Positions 48,236 to 58,899 of a stretch of 64,000 bases of DNA are shown here, piece after piece. Below the pieces are notes generated by a model. It saw only the letters and a list, made by a program, of their open reading frames with translations, was not told the origin of the DNA and ran no database searches. The stretch is from Paramecium pentaurelia (lineage: Eukaryota; Ciliophora; Oligohymenophorea; Peniculida; Parameciidae), in NCBI GenBank assembly GCA_905183005.1, contig CAJJDO010000120.1:261931-325930 (forward strand), given 5' to 3'. The position numbers and the translations under genes were made by a program. The first letter of the stretch is position 1. The number at the start of each line of letters is the position of its first letter.

Positions 48236-49249
48236 TCAATTTTACCATCTACAACTAAGGTAATTGAATAAGTTACTCATATCTTCACATCTCATTTCCA
48301 TTTACATATCAGCTACAACAGGCATTTGGAATGGAAAACTAACACGAAATTGTGGTGGAATTTACAATGCTCCATATTGAATCATCTAATTTAAAGAATG
48401 ATATTGAAAGTAATATGGCTAAGGAAAGTATGTCTGTGGAGGAGGAGGAGGAGGAGGAGGTTATTATTATCGAACAGGGATCAATACTTCTCTCATTTAT
48501 TAAGTTTTTATTCGCTTTGCTGTCTGAGGTTCAAGAGGTTTTCTTCCTCTCTTTTTTGGTTCTCCTTATTCGACTTATACTTTTGGCTTTGGACCTCTTT
48601 TTTTAGGCATCACTGCTTTTGAAGGGTATGTGCTGGAGTCGTTTTAAATTTTATTTTCATCTCTTGATTTATAATCTTCATCAATTATTTTTAGTATCAC
48701 ATGCACAAAGTCATGTCTGCTAAAACAATTGATGTGATCTGAAGATTTTATGTGCTATTCTTTAAAAATATCATAATTACTTCCAAGTAATCTGCATAAG
48801 GTTTACGACACACTCCACAATATCTATGTTTACGACCTGGTTTTGGAATTTACTTAACATTTACTAAATATGTTACCAATTTAGTTTTTTTCATTGTGTA
48901 TTCTTGGATCTTTCTTTGATGATCCTCTTTATATTTTTACATGCTTCTCAAGTAGTCATTCTAATTTAAATAATATACAATTAATTCTTACTCTATCCAC
49001 TTCTAAAATGAAACCTGGTAAACATTATTGTTCATCTTAATTAAAGACTGGAACAATATTTTCAAAACAGGCCAGCTATGTATTATATATTATATCTGTT
49101 ACAGCATCGTTGTACAAGGGACAGAAATCAATGTTAGTAGATTACTTTAACCAACACTTTTAACTTTTTGGATGGAGATTAAACTAATGCTCTGGGCATC
49201 TTGGTTGGCATTTACGTTTCCCTTATCCTGAAATTTTCTCTCCAGCCAT
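48236..49249 (-). CDS. DBF4-type zinc-finger protein with AT-hooks
   Basis: 318 residues after introns of 31 and 26 nt; length checks. Starts MAGEKISGQGKRKCQPRCPE. The DBF-type zinc finger is clear: RYCGVCRKPYADYLEHIKSS then DHINC, giving Cys-x2-Cys and two His, with RHDFVHVILKII after it. Two AT-hook-like basic motifs follow, KKRGPKPK and KKRGRKP, then a run of seven Pro (48439-48459) and a Tyr/Gln/Pro-rich tail. Dbf4 activates the Cdc7 kinase for origin firing through this zinc finger; other Dbf4 motifs are not obvious, so call it DBF4-like. The second intron lies within the finger. Confidence 0.88.
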
Positions 49250-49395
49250 TTAAATTAATTATAATATATTTGGATACGATTTTTCCCTTTTTTTCTTAAT
49301 CTTAAACCCTTTTCATATTATTTATTTTAATCATTCAATTATATATCCGTCATCATTTATTAGAACTCACTTTTAATCTTATAATTTTAATAATA

Positions 49396-50610
49396 ATGTA
49401 TTATTTTGATCAAAGAAGAGCAATATCAATCAAAAAAAGAATGAAGGCTGTTAAAAAAGAACTTTATCTTTTATCAAGTACAACTGCATCTATCAAATAT
49501 CAATCTGTCTTAGAAAATAAAGAATTTAATGAACTATTTCAAAAGAACATCAATAAATAAAAAATTTACAAAAGATGATTACAATCATCTTACAATATGA
49601 GAATCTGGAATCTTGTATAAAGAAATGGGTTCTTAATAGCAAAAATAAGTGTATTTCAAATTGAATAAAACTTAGTATTCTTTAACTTCAGATTCCTACT
49701 AAAATTTAGGATTTTAGTCCAAAATTGAAGATATTAAATATATGATAACTCATATCTTTATAGTAATAATATTAATACAAAATACAAAGGTTATTATGTA
49801 TATAGGATTCCTGATACATATGAGAGTAATCTACTAATTTAACAAATGAAGAGAATTAAAAATTTTCAAAACAATAATTTTAAGATATATGATTGAATGA
49901 GGTTTATATAATCCAAAAAATTAGTTCAAATATATGAATTATAGAATATGGGTTATCATTTTCATAATATCATTCTCTTAAGTTTTAAAATAGGTTAAGT
50001 ATTCCTGAAGATTTAATATCCATCAAAAGTAGATTTGATTTATTGAAGAATTGAGTGTTTTCTATTTGATGAATTTACATCTATTATATATGTTCATCAT
50101 GAAATAACTGGAGACTATTTTGAATATTTTTTACTTAAAAAGCAGATAGACTCTTGATGTTAGAATGATATAATACATGAGTTTACTCCAGATACATTAA
50201 CTATTGTAAAAAATGCTATTGCTTTAAGAATATAGGATTTATTAGATAATCAAAATTTAAGATTTTTCTATACTATTATGATTATGAAATGCTAAATTTA
50301 CCATCAAAGCACACATAATAACTAGATGGTTATAACTTTTATTAATTAATTTTCATCTCTCCAAAATAATCTTAACTACTTATGTACATTTTCAATCAGA
50401 AACTAAATAGATCATTCTGAATAATAATAATATTAAATTTTGGGATTCTCCTCCCTATCATATAACATTCAATATATTTAAAGAAGTGAGTAATACTAAA
50501 TTATATACAAATTCATTTGCTAATTGATGTATATATGTTCACAAATCAACTGAGTGATATTTTATTTAATCAAAACTAAAAGTACATATATTTTTATGAT
50601 ATAACGATAA
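49396..50610 (+). pseudogene. degraded gene with TGA codons and frameshifts
   Basis: ATG at 49396 opens MYYFDQRRAISIKKRMKAVK .. QKIYKR, broken by TGA at 49576-49578. Coding-like pieces continue in different frames: ESGILYKEMGSQQQKQVYFK, QNLGFQSKIEDIKYMITH, then NTKYKGYYVYRIPDTYESNL, then ECFLFDEFTSIIYVHHEITG. No GT..AG segments I tried reconnect them. This is how a decayed paralogue would look; the parent family is not recognised. It directly precedes the SH3 gene. Confidence 0.5.
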
Positions 50611-50621
50611 TTAAATTTAAA

Positions 50622-52162
50622 ATGTATTCCCTTTAGAAATTGGTTCCTAATAATAAAATTCAAATTTAACCTGGAGCATTCTCATAACATCAGAAATTAA
50701 ATAAGAGTGTTGATGGTATACTACCAGTTAATTAAAAATCAATATAATAACTTTAAAGTTAAATCTCAATAGTCAACAAAAAAGAAACTAAAAAATAGTT
50801 AAATAAAAAATAAGAACTATTATAAATACTAGAAAATGCATAAGTTAATTAAGGATAAACGAAATCAATATCACCAAATACAACACCTCAAAAATAAAAA
50901 AGTAACAGAAAATTGAATTTTAATCATATTACTGAATAAGATGCACTCTTTCTTAATACAAGTAATGCAATGGCCAATATGATTATTGAAAATATACTTA
51001 ATAAAGATGAATATTATGAGAAAATTCGTTAAGAAAATCAAGAATTAAAAGAGTAATCCATAAAATTGTAATTAGCTCTTAATGAATTGACAAAGAAATT
51101 TTAAACATTAGAATCAACAAATAAAGATCTCAATTAAAATCTATAAAATGAACGTAAAATCTATCAGAATCAATTAATTAATATAAATGATTAAATTTAA
51201 TAGATGAAACCTTTAAAATTCAATCTTTAAATGGAATAAAAGAAAACTGAATCATTAAATAAACAATTATAAGATTAAATTGCAATTAATAATGGATTAA
51301 AATCATTTATTTGTGATAATTGTTTAATCTGCATAGAATTTCTATCCTTTTTTTAGAAAATTGTAGAAAACTTTAAGCCTTAAATGTTATTTGCATATGA
51401 ATCTCTTATCCAAATATCTAAACATTCAACTGCATTTATTTTAGATTTCATTTCTAAAACATAAAATCTCAATTTACCTGCTCTCAGAAATTGTTAATTA
51501 CCAGAAGAATTCGATGTTAATGGATTCTTTTTAAATGTTGAATCTTTAAAATTTAATGAATCATCTGAAATATCCTTCAGAAATAAAAGCAATAATAATT
51601 CAAAACATAATATTATAATAACAAATCACACACCTCCTCTTAATGAATCTCCTAAGCCAATGAGAAATGTATTATTACAAGAACAATTTAATTAATTTAT
51701 AAACATTAATGATCCTTAGGTGGGTAGTCCTTATTTTACAGATCTAGGATTAGTAGACAAATAAGGAGTATTAAATAAAAACATTTATTAATTGTAATTA
51801 AATGCACCTAAAAGAGTCATTTAAGAAACTAGTGAAAATTCTCATTATTTTCAATCATTTAAACAAAATAATGATAATGAAACTATCCAAATGGATTAGT
51901 AAATATTAAGAGAATAAGATAATTAATCAAAAAGAAATAAGGAAAATTCATAGTCTAATTATTAATATGTAATTGCAAAATATGACTATAAAGCATAGAA
52001 AGTAAAGATATTTAATGATTTTGATAGGATATAGATTTAAGCTTTAAGAAAGGAGATTAAATAAAACTATTAAAGAGAACAACGAATGGATGGTGGTATG
52101 GAGAAGATAAGAATTAAGTTAAAGGATACTTTCCACACAATTTTGTTCAATCACTAGCATGA
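50622..52162 (+). CDS. coiled-coil protein with C-terminal SH3 domain
   Basis: 504 residues after one 26 nt intron; length checks. Starts MYSLQKLVPNNKIQIQPGAF. A low-complexity N-terminus precedes a coiled coil (MIIENILNKDEYYEKIRQEN .. LNELTKKFQTLESTNKDLNQ). Then comes a Cys-containing helical part (FICDNCLICIEFLSFFQKIV) and a long Asn/Gln/Ser-rich region. The C-terminus is a textbook SH3: VIAKYDYKAQKDIDLSFKKG, then LLKRTTNGWWYGED and VKGYFPHNFVQSLA with the ALYDY-like, WW and P-x-x-Y positions. SH3 domains bind PxxP ligands in actin or membrane traffic. The intron falls inside the SH3. Confidence 0.9.
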
Positions 52163-52975
52163 TTTTAGTTTAATAAATTTTCATTTTTTATCTTTACATT
52201 CAATAGATTACATTAATAATTTAAATACTATCTTGTTAATTAATTTGAGATGAATTAAAAATGAAGTTTCTATTCTTACTAAGGTGTATTAGTGAATTAA
52301 AAAATCTGGTTAATTTTATATAGTAATTCTTGATCAAATGAGATAATGCTTGATAATAATCTTTTTCTTATCAACCTTAAGTAATTCCTCAATTTTTTGA
52401 TATTTATGTCAGATATTTTATTCATCAAAATTTAATCTTAATTCCTTATATAGATTTGATGAAAGGATTTTGACAGTAGTATTAGATTTTCTGTCAAAAT
52501 TAAAATGTATAGATAAAATGGTTTTAAAAAAGAATGTATTATAGTTTATGAAACAAATATTATAGCTTAATTTCTATCCTTTAATCATTATATTAATATG
52601 TTGGTTTCATTAATTAATAATATTATATTGATTGTTGATTGAACTAAATATTATTTCTATTGTTGTTATCTTATATCGGAATTAAGTTAATTAGAATCTT
52701 GAGACATTCACTATAATGAATAAATTAATATATCTTCTTAAAATGTAATAAATATATTATTTCTAAAGTCAAATATATATAGACTATTAGAAACCTTTCA
52801 ATTAAAAATATATTAATTTTACTTGGGTATAGTTTGATTCTTCATTCATTTAAGCATTATATTAATTGATTTTTATTATAGATTACCAAATATTGTAAAT
52901 ATGTTATCAGTAGTAATACCTTAAAGATTATATATAACATCTTAAATTATAAGTAAGTAATATTAAATTATAAAA
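52163..52975 (-). pseudogene. gene-poor stretch with a minus-strand coding relic
   Basis: About 800 nt. On the minus strand around 52540-52310 there is coding-like sequence, FDRKSNTTVKILSSNLYKEL .. LRLNFDEQNI, then TGA, then HKYQKIEELLKVDKKKIIIK and another TGA. It has no visible start or domain. The remainder is AT-rich and includes the promoter of the carboxypeptidase. Confidence 0.3.
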
Positions 52976-54185
52976 ATGAACAATTTCATTCTGTTAGTAA
53001 TGATCTTTTTAAATGTGCATTCCCTTGAATTTCCATAATTCTATCATCGTTCTACAGTATTATTTAATTTAAACATCCAATATAGGATATTTATATTGAA
53101 ATTGCTTAAACCATAGAAAAGTGTGATGGAGTAGAATTAGAAATGGTTAGAGATTATCCTAAATTGTCAATGGTCACTTTAAATAAGAATCAAAATAAAC
53201 CAAATAAAGGATTTGTACTTTTTGGAGAACATGCAAGAGAATTGATCTCTCCAGAAACGGGTTTACATTTTGTAAAGAAACTCTGTAATCAAAATGAAGA
53301 TATGAAATCAATCAAAGATAATTATGAATTACGAATGATAGTCAATCTTAATCCACTTTCTAGAGAGAAAGTTGAATCTGGTGATTTTTGTAAAAGAGAA
53401 AATGAAAATGGAGTTGATTTGAATCGTAATTACAAATCTCATTGGTCTAAAGTATTTAACACTAATTACTCAGGATCATGATCCAGAAATGGTAAGAACT
53501 GCTCCTGGACCATTTGCATTTTCTGAAGCAGAAACATAAACAGTGAGAGATGAACTTAAGAAATTCTCTCCACATGTTTTCTTTTCCATTCATTCTGGAA
53601 CCTTGGCACTTTTTACTCCATATGCTTATAGCAAAGAATAACGTAAAAATATTATGTAAATTTTTAGCATCTGAAAATATTTCCAATATGATGCAAATTC
53701 TAACAGAAGTTAAAGAGAAACATTGTGAAACATGTAAAATGGGATCTTGTGGCCATGAAATTGGATATCTTTCTCCAGGTACCTCAATGGATTATGCTTA
53801 TGATGATTTGAAGGTAAATTTATTATAATCACATTTAGATTCCTTATTCATTTACATTTGAAATATATCATGGAGGTTTAGATGTTAGAACTAAAAAACA
53901 TGCACTTAAATTTTTAGAAGTTTAATCCTCACATAATAAATATAAAATAACTCATGAAGAAAAATTAGATTAATTACTAAGAGATCATTCTTGTTTTGCA
54001 ACAACTTCCACGTAATAGTCTATTATTAATTGATTAGTAAAGAAATGCCACCTGATGAATGTTTCAAATATTTTAATCCTGAAGAGAAGGATTAATATGA
54101 TTTCTATGTTGAAAATTGGACTTAAGCTATAACATTATCATTAAATAGAGTTGCTGAATAAAGACAAACATAACAATAATCATGA
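52976..54185 (+). CDS. secreted zinc carboxypeptidase (M14 family)
   Basis: About 360 residues after five short introns (one 29 nt, one 22 nt, three near 25 nt). Signal peptide MNNFILLVMIFLNVHSLEFP. The M14 zinc ligands are in FGEHARELISPETG (HxxE). Substrate-binding NxxR-type residues lie in NGVDLNRNYKSHW, the third zinc His in FFSIHSGTLALFTPYAYSKE, and the catalytic Glu in YSFTFEIYHGG. Cys pairs (CETCKMGSCGHEIGYLSPGT) suggest disulfides. It should remove C-terminal residues from peptides in a food vacuole or outside the cell. All active-site positions are kept. Confidence 0.93.
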
Positions 54186-54606
54186 TACATTAATTATCTA
54201 TTTCATAAACTATCACAAATAATTAATTCATTAAAATTTAATCTTACTTCTTAAAATTAATATATAAATATTACATAAATTATCTATCTAATGTAAATCA
54301 AATTCATAATTTAATATTTCATCATAATTATTCTACTTTTCATAATCTTAACTATTAATATTAATAATAAATTAGATTTATAGTATAAAAGATAACATAA
54401 TAATAAAAAATATTCTACATGATTAGTATAATGTATTATATTATTTTTAATCAATTTATAAAAATAATAATAATAATATATTATTCCAATATCCATTTTC
54501 TTTAATTTATACATTAATAGATATAATAGTTAAAGAAACAATAAATATGAGATTTTAAATGATATATCTATACATATATATATATTATTATATTTTGATA
54601 TTCATT
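54186..54606. other. convergent intergenic region
   Basis: About 420 nt of AT-rich DNA between two convergent stops, with ATAT runs near 54571-54587. Nothing codes convincingly. Confidence 0.6.
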
Positions 54607-56362
54607 TCACATTTTATGCCATCCTTTAAGATCATCCTCATCAGAATCAAACTCTTTCTAAAAAATATGTATATAGAAATACTTTTTTTGTAGATTCTTA
54701 ACTTATTTTGATATTTTCTTATTTCTTCATTTGTTCATACTCTTATTCCTCTTACTATTCAATCTTTTTATCTCTCCATTCTTTAGGCAATTACCAAAAC
54801 TATTATTTAATAATTAAATATACTTTCAAAGATTTCTCCTTTCCACTGGTTACTAACATATGTTTATCTTCATACCATTAGAGTTTAGTAATATCAGTAT
54901 TATGAGCCTTAATTACAACTAAAAATATTATAAACAATAAGTACATATTGGTGCAGCCTTTTTACCACTCCATACAGTGACTGTACCATCTTTATTTCCA
55001 ACCATACATTCTCCTCTAGAAGGTGACCATACAATTTCTCTCATTTACAATTTACCTTTCAAACTTGCTGTTTGTTTTGTAAATTTTTCTCTTCCAGATT
55101 TACCAACTTCAAAGATACCAATTTCACCTTAATCAAAACCAGCTGTGAACAAATAGTTTTTTACAGGATCAAAAAAGATGCCTCTTATAGGAGAGAGTGT
55201 TTAAGATGCTACTGAGACAGCCAAAGATGGACCCATAGTTGCAGATGTAATTTCAAAGACATGTATATAACCTCCTTTATCTGAAATAAATATTCTTCTA
55301 TTGTCTTTATCAGCTGCTAAACCAGTCAAACCATGTTAACTTGGTTAGAGCTCTGCAACTGTGATTTATCTTTAAAAATCAAGTACTTTATATTTTTTAT
55401 CTTCTGATACAGAATGAATATGTGAATTTATGGAATCATAAAATACACCCATCACTCTACCCTAATGTGCCTTGATATCTGCTTACTAATATTAATTAAT
55501 GATTAATGTACCTCATCATATCTTATAAATTGACTTTCTTAAGGTACTTTTAACAAATTCAATTTTCCTTCATCTAATCCAACAATTAGAGTTGACGTCA
55601 CTGCATCCCAATATAAACAAATTGCTTATGATGGATAGGTTTTATTCCACATTCTCTCATACTTGAATTCGTTCTCATCATTAGTCTTCACCCAACATTC
55701 CAAACATCCAACTGCCAATAGAGTTGGAGGTGCTTCTTTTTCCCATGGCATTTTCATATTGGTTAAATAAGCATCAACTCTACTAGCCACATTCATATCT
55801 GAGGATAACACAAAAATGACATCTAGAGAGAATTAATAATTGATTTTTTTTACTCTATGATCTCTCTATATAGAAATCTCTTAATCCATGTATGAATCCT
55901 GTAATTTCTCCTAACATCTTGGGTGGATTGACCACTTATTCTTAAGCATGCTTCTCCAACTATAAAAATTGTTTCATAGACTCAGAATTAAACACATCTG
56001 GTCTTTTTAATAATTCCTACTCTTATTCATATCTTTTTACCTTAATGTAATAATCCAGTCCCACTCTTCTCTTCTCAATATCTACATGTTCCTTCAACTT
56101 AAACAATGTTTTTCCTGGCAATGGAGGTAAAGTTGTGAATACCTATAATGAATTATTTATCTTACCTTCTTTAAGTTATTATTCAAATCATCAAATTCAG
56201 AGTACCTCTTTTCTAATGTCCATTACTATCCATCCCTCTTAGACACCAATAAAATGAATAAAATGACATTAGTATCTATCTTGCTGATTTGATACTCTTT
56301 CACCTCAGCCTAACAATAATTGAATTTATATCAACCTTTAAGGCCACTGCAGATTAATCCAT
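54607..56362 (-). CDS. PX domain + WD40-repeat protein
   Basis: About 550 residues. Starts MDQSAVALKAEVKEYQISKI, with a 26 nt intron (GTTG..TAG) after ALK. A PX domain follows: ISKIDTNVILFILLVSKRDG, WTLEKRYSEFDDLNNNLKK, and FTTLPPLPGKTLFKLKEH with the PPLPGK proline loop. The rest has WD40-like repeats (e.g. ASRVDAYLTNMKMPWEKEAP, ICLYWDAVTSTLIVGLDEG, REIVWSPSRGECMVGNKDGT, VTVWSGKKAAP). The acidic terminus is KEFDSDEDDLKGWHKM. PX domains bind PI3P, so an endosomal or phagosomal scaffold is likely, functionally like FYVE-WD (WDFY) proteins. Two or more further introns are present. Confidence 0.87.
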
Positions 56363-56375
56363 TAATTAATATATT

Positions 56376-57047
56376 ATGTATAATAAACATCATCTTTCTA
56401 CAAAGAACCTTGATGGACCAAAATTAGATACAACTCAAGTTCGACGTAAAAGTTGTGTATGTGATCAATGTGGACAGACAGCACTCAAAGAAGATCAATT
56501 ACCTAATCAATTATGTGAAATAGCCTATCATAAGAAAACAAGATTGGCAGATGTATTTCTAAGTAAATTGGATGGAGCTAGAAAGTATATGAGAAATGAT
56601 CATAAAAAAAAGAATTTTAGAATCTATGCAAGAAATCCTTTATTCATTTTAAGATCTAAACCAGAACTAGATGAAAGTATGCATTTATAAACATCACCCT
56701 CAAAATCAACATCACCCTAATAATAACGTATCAAAACTGAATAACCATAAATTATTCATTCTCGAAGTCATAAATATGTTCCAACTTCAAATTGCTTTCT
56801 ATAAAATATTAAATAATAAGTCATACGTCAATAAAAAACAATTAATAGATTACTTAAAGATCGTAAAGCTATACAATCTGTATAATTCTCACCTTGTGAA
56901 ATTATTCCTGTAACTAAATCACCTTAGAAAAACAAAAAAATATTAATCAAACAATTAAAACCCTTACCAAAATAATAACAACTACAAACCAAATTTAATG
57001 GTCTCATTAGAGAATTCTTCAACTCCTCCAAATCCAAATAATACTGA
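56376..57047 (+). CDS. small basic protein with CxCxxC motif
   Basis: 223 residues, single exon, MYNKHHLSTKNLDGPKLDTT to NSSKSKQY. An early Cys cluster (KSCVCDQCGQT) may bind metal. Then comes a basic helical block (LADVFLSKLDGARKYMRNDH) and a long Ser/Gln/Lys-rich, probably disordered tail with several SP sites (QTSPSKSTSPQQQ, SVQFSPCEI, KSPQKNKK). No family recognised. Its ATG is 13 bp from the ATG of the divergent PX-WD40 gene. Confidence 0.8.
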
Positions 57048-57088
57048 ATATTGATTATATAATTTTGTGTTTATTACTTAATAAATCA

Positions 57089-58562
57089 ATGCAAGAAACT
57101 TAACAATCCGAAAAAGATATGATAGGTTCTCTGCTAGATGGTAATAAATCTCTTATATAATTAGAGAATGAATCAGAATGTTCAGAATTCAGATCTTCTA
57201 TTACTAAATCATAATAACATTCTCAATCTGTAAATATTCTCTCTATTACATCATCTAGCCTATCAAAAGTTTCAAAGATTTCAAAGAAATTCCACCTGTT
57301 CTTGAAGATGGAAGGTATTATCATTAATATTAAATAAGTTAATAAGAATTTCCTTCTAATGATCCAAATAACTTTTATTTTACTGTCTAATCAGCTTTCA
57401 TTCAACAAAAATAACATTCAATGAGTCATGAATTTAATCAATACATAATCTCTCAACCTCCAATCTATTACCCTTGTTATTAAGATGGATTTTTCTCATA
57501 AAAACGAACTAAGAAATTATAATCTTCAACAGATTAAGAATTATCCATTGTAATTTTACTACTCTATTTTTAGTCATAATAATGTTAAGATTAATATGCA
57601 TCTTTAATCATTCAATAATCCTTTATTCAAGGAAATGATTTTTAAAGAGATAAAATATTTAAATCCATAATAGATGATTTACCACTTCTCTCTAAACACA
57701 AATTTGCAAATTATGTTATTCAGAAAATAATTGAAAATTGCAATCAAAATATCAGAACTCTAATTTTTGAATAGCTTCATCCTTATATCATAGAGATGTG
57801 TTAAGATAAATTTGGATGTAGAGTCATTTAAAAATTACTAGATTTCATTTAAAATCATCAAAAAATAAAATTAATCTAATCAATCAAAAACCAAGTATTG
57901 AATCTCATATTCGATTAATGCGGAAATCATGTAATCTAAAAAATCATAGACTTGGCATCTGATGCAGAATTTATAATTGATATTGTGACAAATAATATTG
58001 ATCATATAGTCTCACATCCATATGGATGTAGAATTGCTTAAAAATGTTTAGAAACATTTCCCAATTTTAAATTACAATTTCTTTACATTTCCCTGATACC
58101 TTTATGTGAGAAATTATCGTTCTGTTAATATGGAAATTATATAGTCCAACATATGATCAATTAAGGACCATCAAAAGGATTTGAAGTCATTGGTAAATAT
58201 ATCAAAGCTAGAATTTTGGAAGTCAGTTAAGATAAATATGCCAGGTATTTTTATTTATTGATTATCAAGTATTGTAGCTTAAAAATACATTACATTGGCA
58301 TCTGATGATGATATTGCAAATATTTGCAAAATCCTAATGAATGATTGTTTTCCTCCAATGTTACTAATTTTAATTAATAATTAATTTGGAAATTATGTGA
58401 TGCAAAATTTCTACTCGAAATGTAATGATAAACAGAAAGAATAAATTTAGATTTAAATTCATAAATATGAAGATCATCAATTCAACTAATATGGTATAAC
58501 TTAAATATCTTATTCTAGGTCGACATTTCTTATAATTTTTGGCCAAGTGTCATGCTTTTTGA
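57089..58562 (+). CDS. Pumilio/PUF RNA-binding protein
   Basis: After removing three introns (29, 25 and 25 nt) the frame is continuous from MQETQQSEKDMIGSLLDGNK to QFLAKCHAF. The Ser/Gln-rich N-terminus is followed by about eight PUM repeats: LLSKHKFANYVIQKIIENC, MCQDKFGCRVIQKLLDFI, LIFDQCGNHVIQKIIDLA, IVSHPYGCRIAQKCLETF, LSFCQYGNYIVQHMINQG, VSQDKYASIVAQKYITLA, LINNQFGNYVMQNFYSKC and QYGRHFLQFLAKC. Each shows the five-residue RNA-recognition signature. PUF proteins bind UGUA-containing 3' UTRs and repress translation or destabilise mRNA. Confidence 0.94.
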
Positions 58563-58899
58563 TTTTTTTATCTATATATTTTAAATATCATATATAATTT
58601 ATCTATAATTAAAAATAAATTATTTGAGATAAATAGATGAAAATTTAATAGAGTTTCTAGGACTACTTAATATTCTTATGCTTCATAACATAGATCTATT
58701 AAAATTTGCAAGTAGACCGTTGATCTATCTATTCAAATAGGAATAAAATTTAGAAGTAACACTTTCAATGTTGAATAGAAATTGGAACTAAGATTAATAA
58801 CTACTATTCTACCCTATGATTGAACCTCTAAATATTATTAAGTTAAAGATATCAGTATAATAAATATATTCTAGAATTTATAATATATATAATTTATTC
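58563..58899. other. intergenic, possible coding trace
   Basis: About 340 nt between two plus-strand genes. One frame near 58690-58820 reads coding-like (SQHRSIKICKQTVDLSIQIG) without a start and ends in TGA. Otherwise AT-rich, with ATAT near 58879-58892. Confidence 0.4.

Noticed and set aside
48565..48580. A 16 nt mini-intron in the DBF4-like gene
   Set aside because: It came from miscounting a run of A; re-reading line by line shows one continuous frame with only two introns.
48352..48622. Two plus-strand frames with Glu or Arg runs
   Set aside because: They are antisense to the Pro run and AT-hook region of the DBF4-like gene, whose two introns and exact length make it the real frame.
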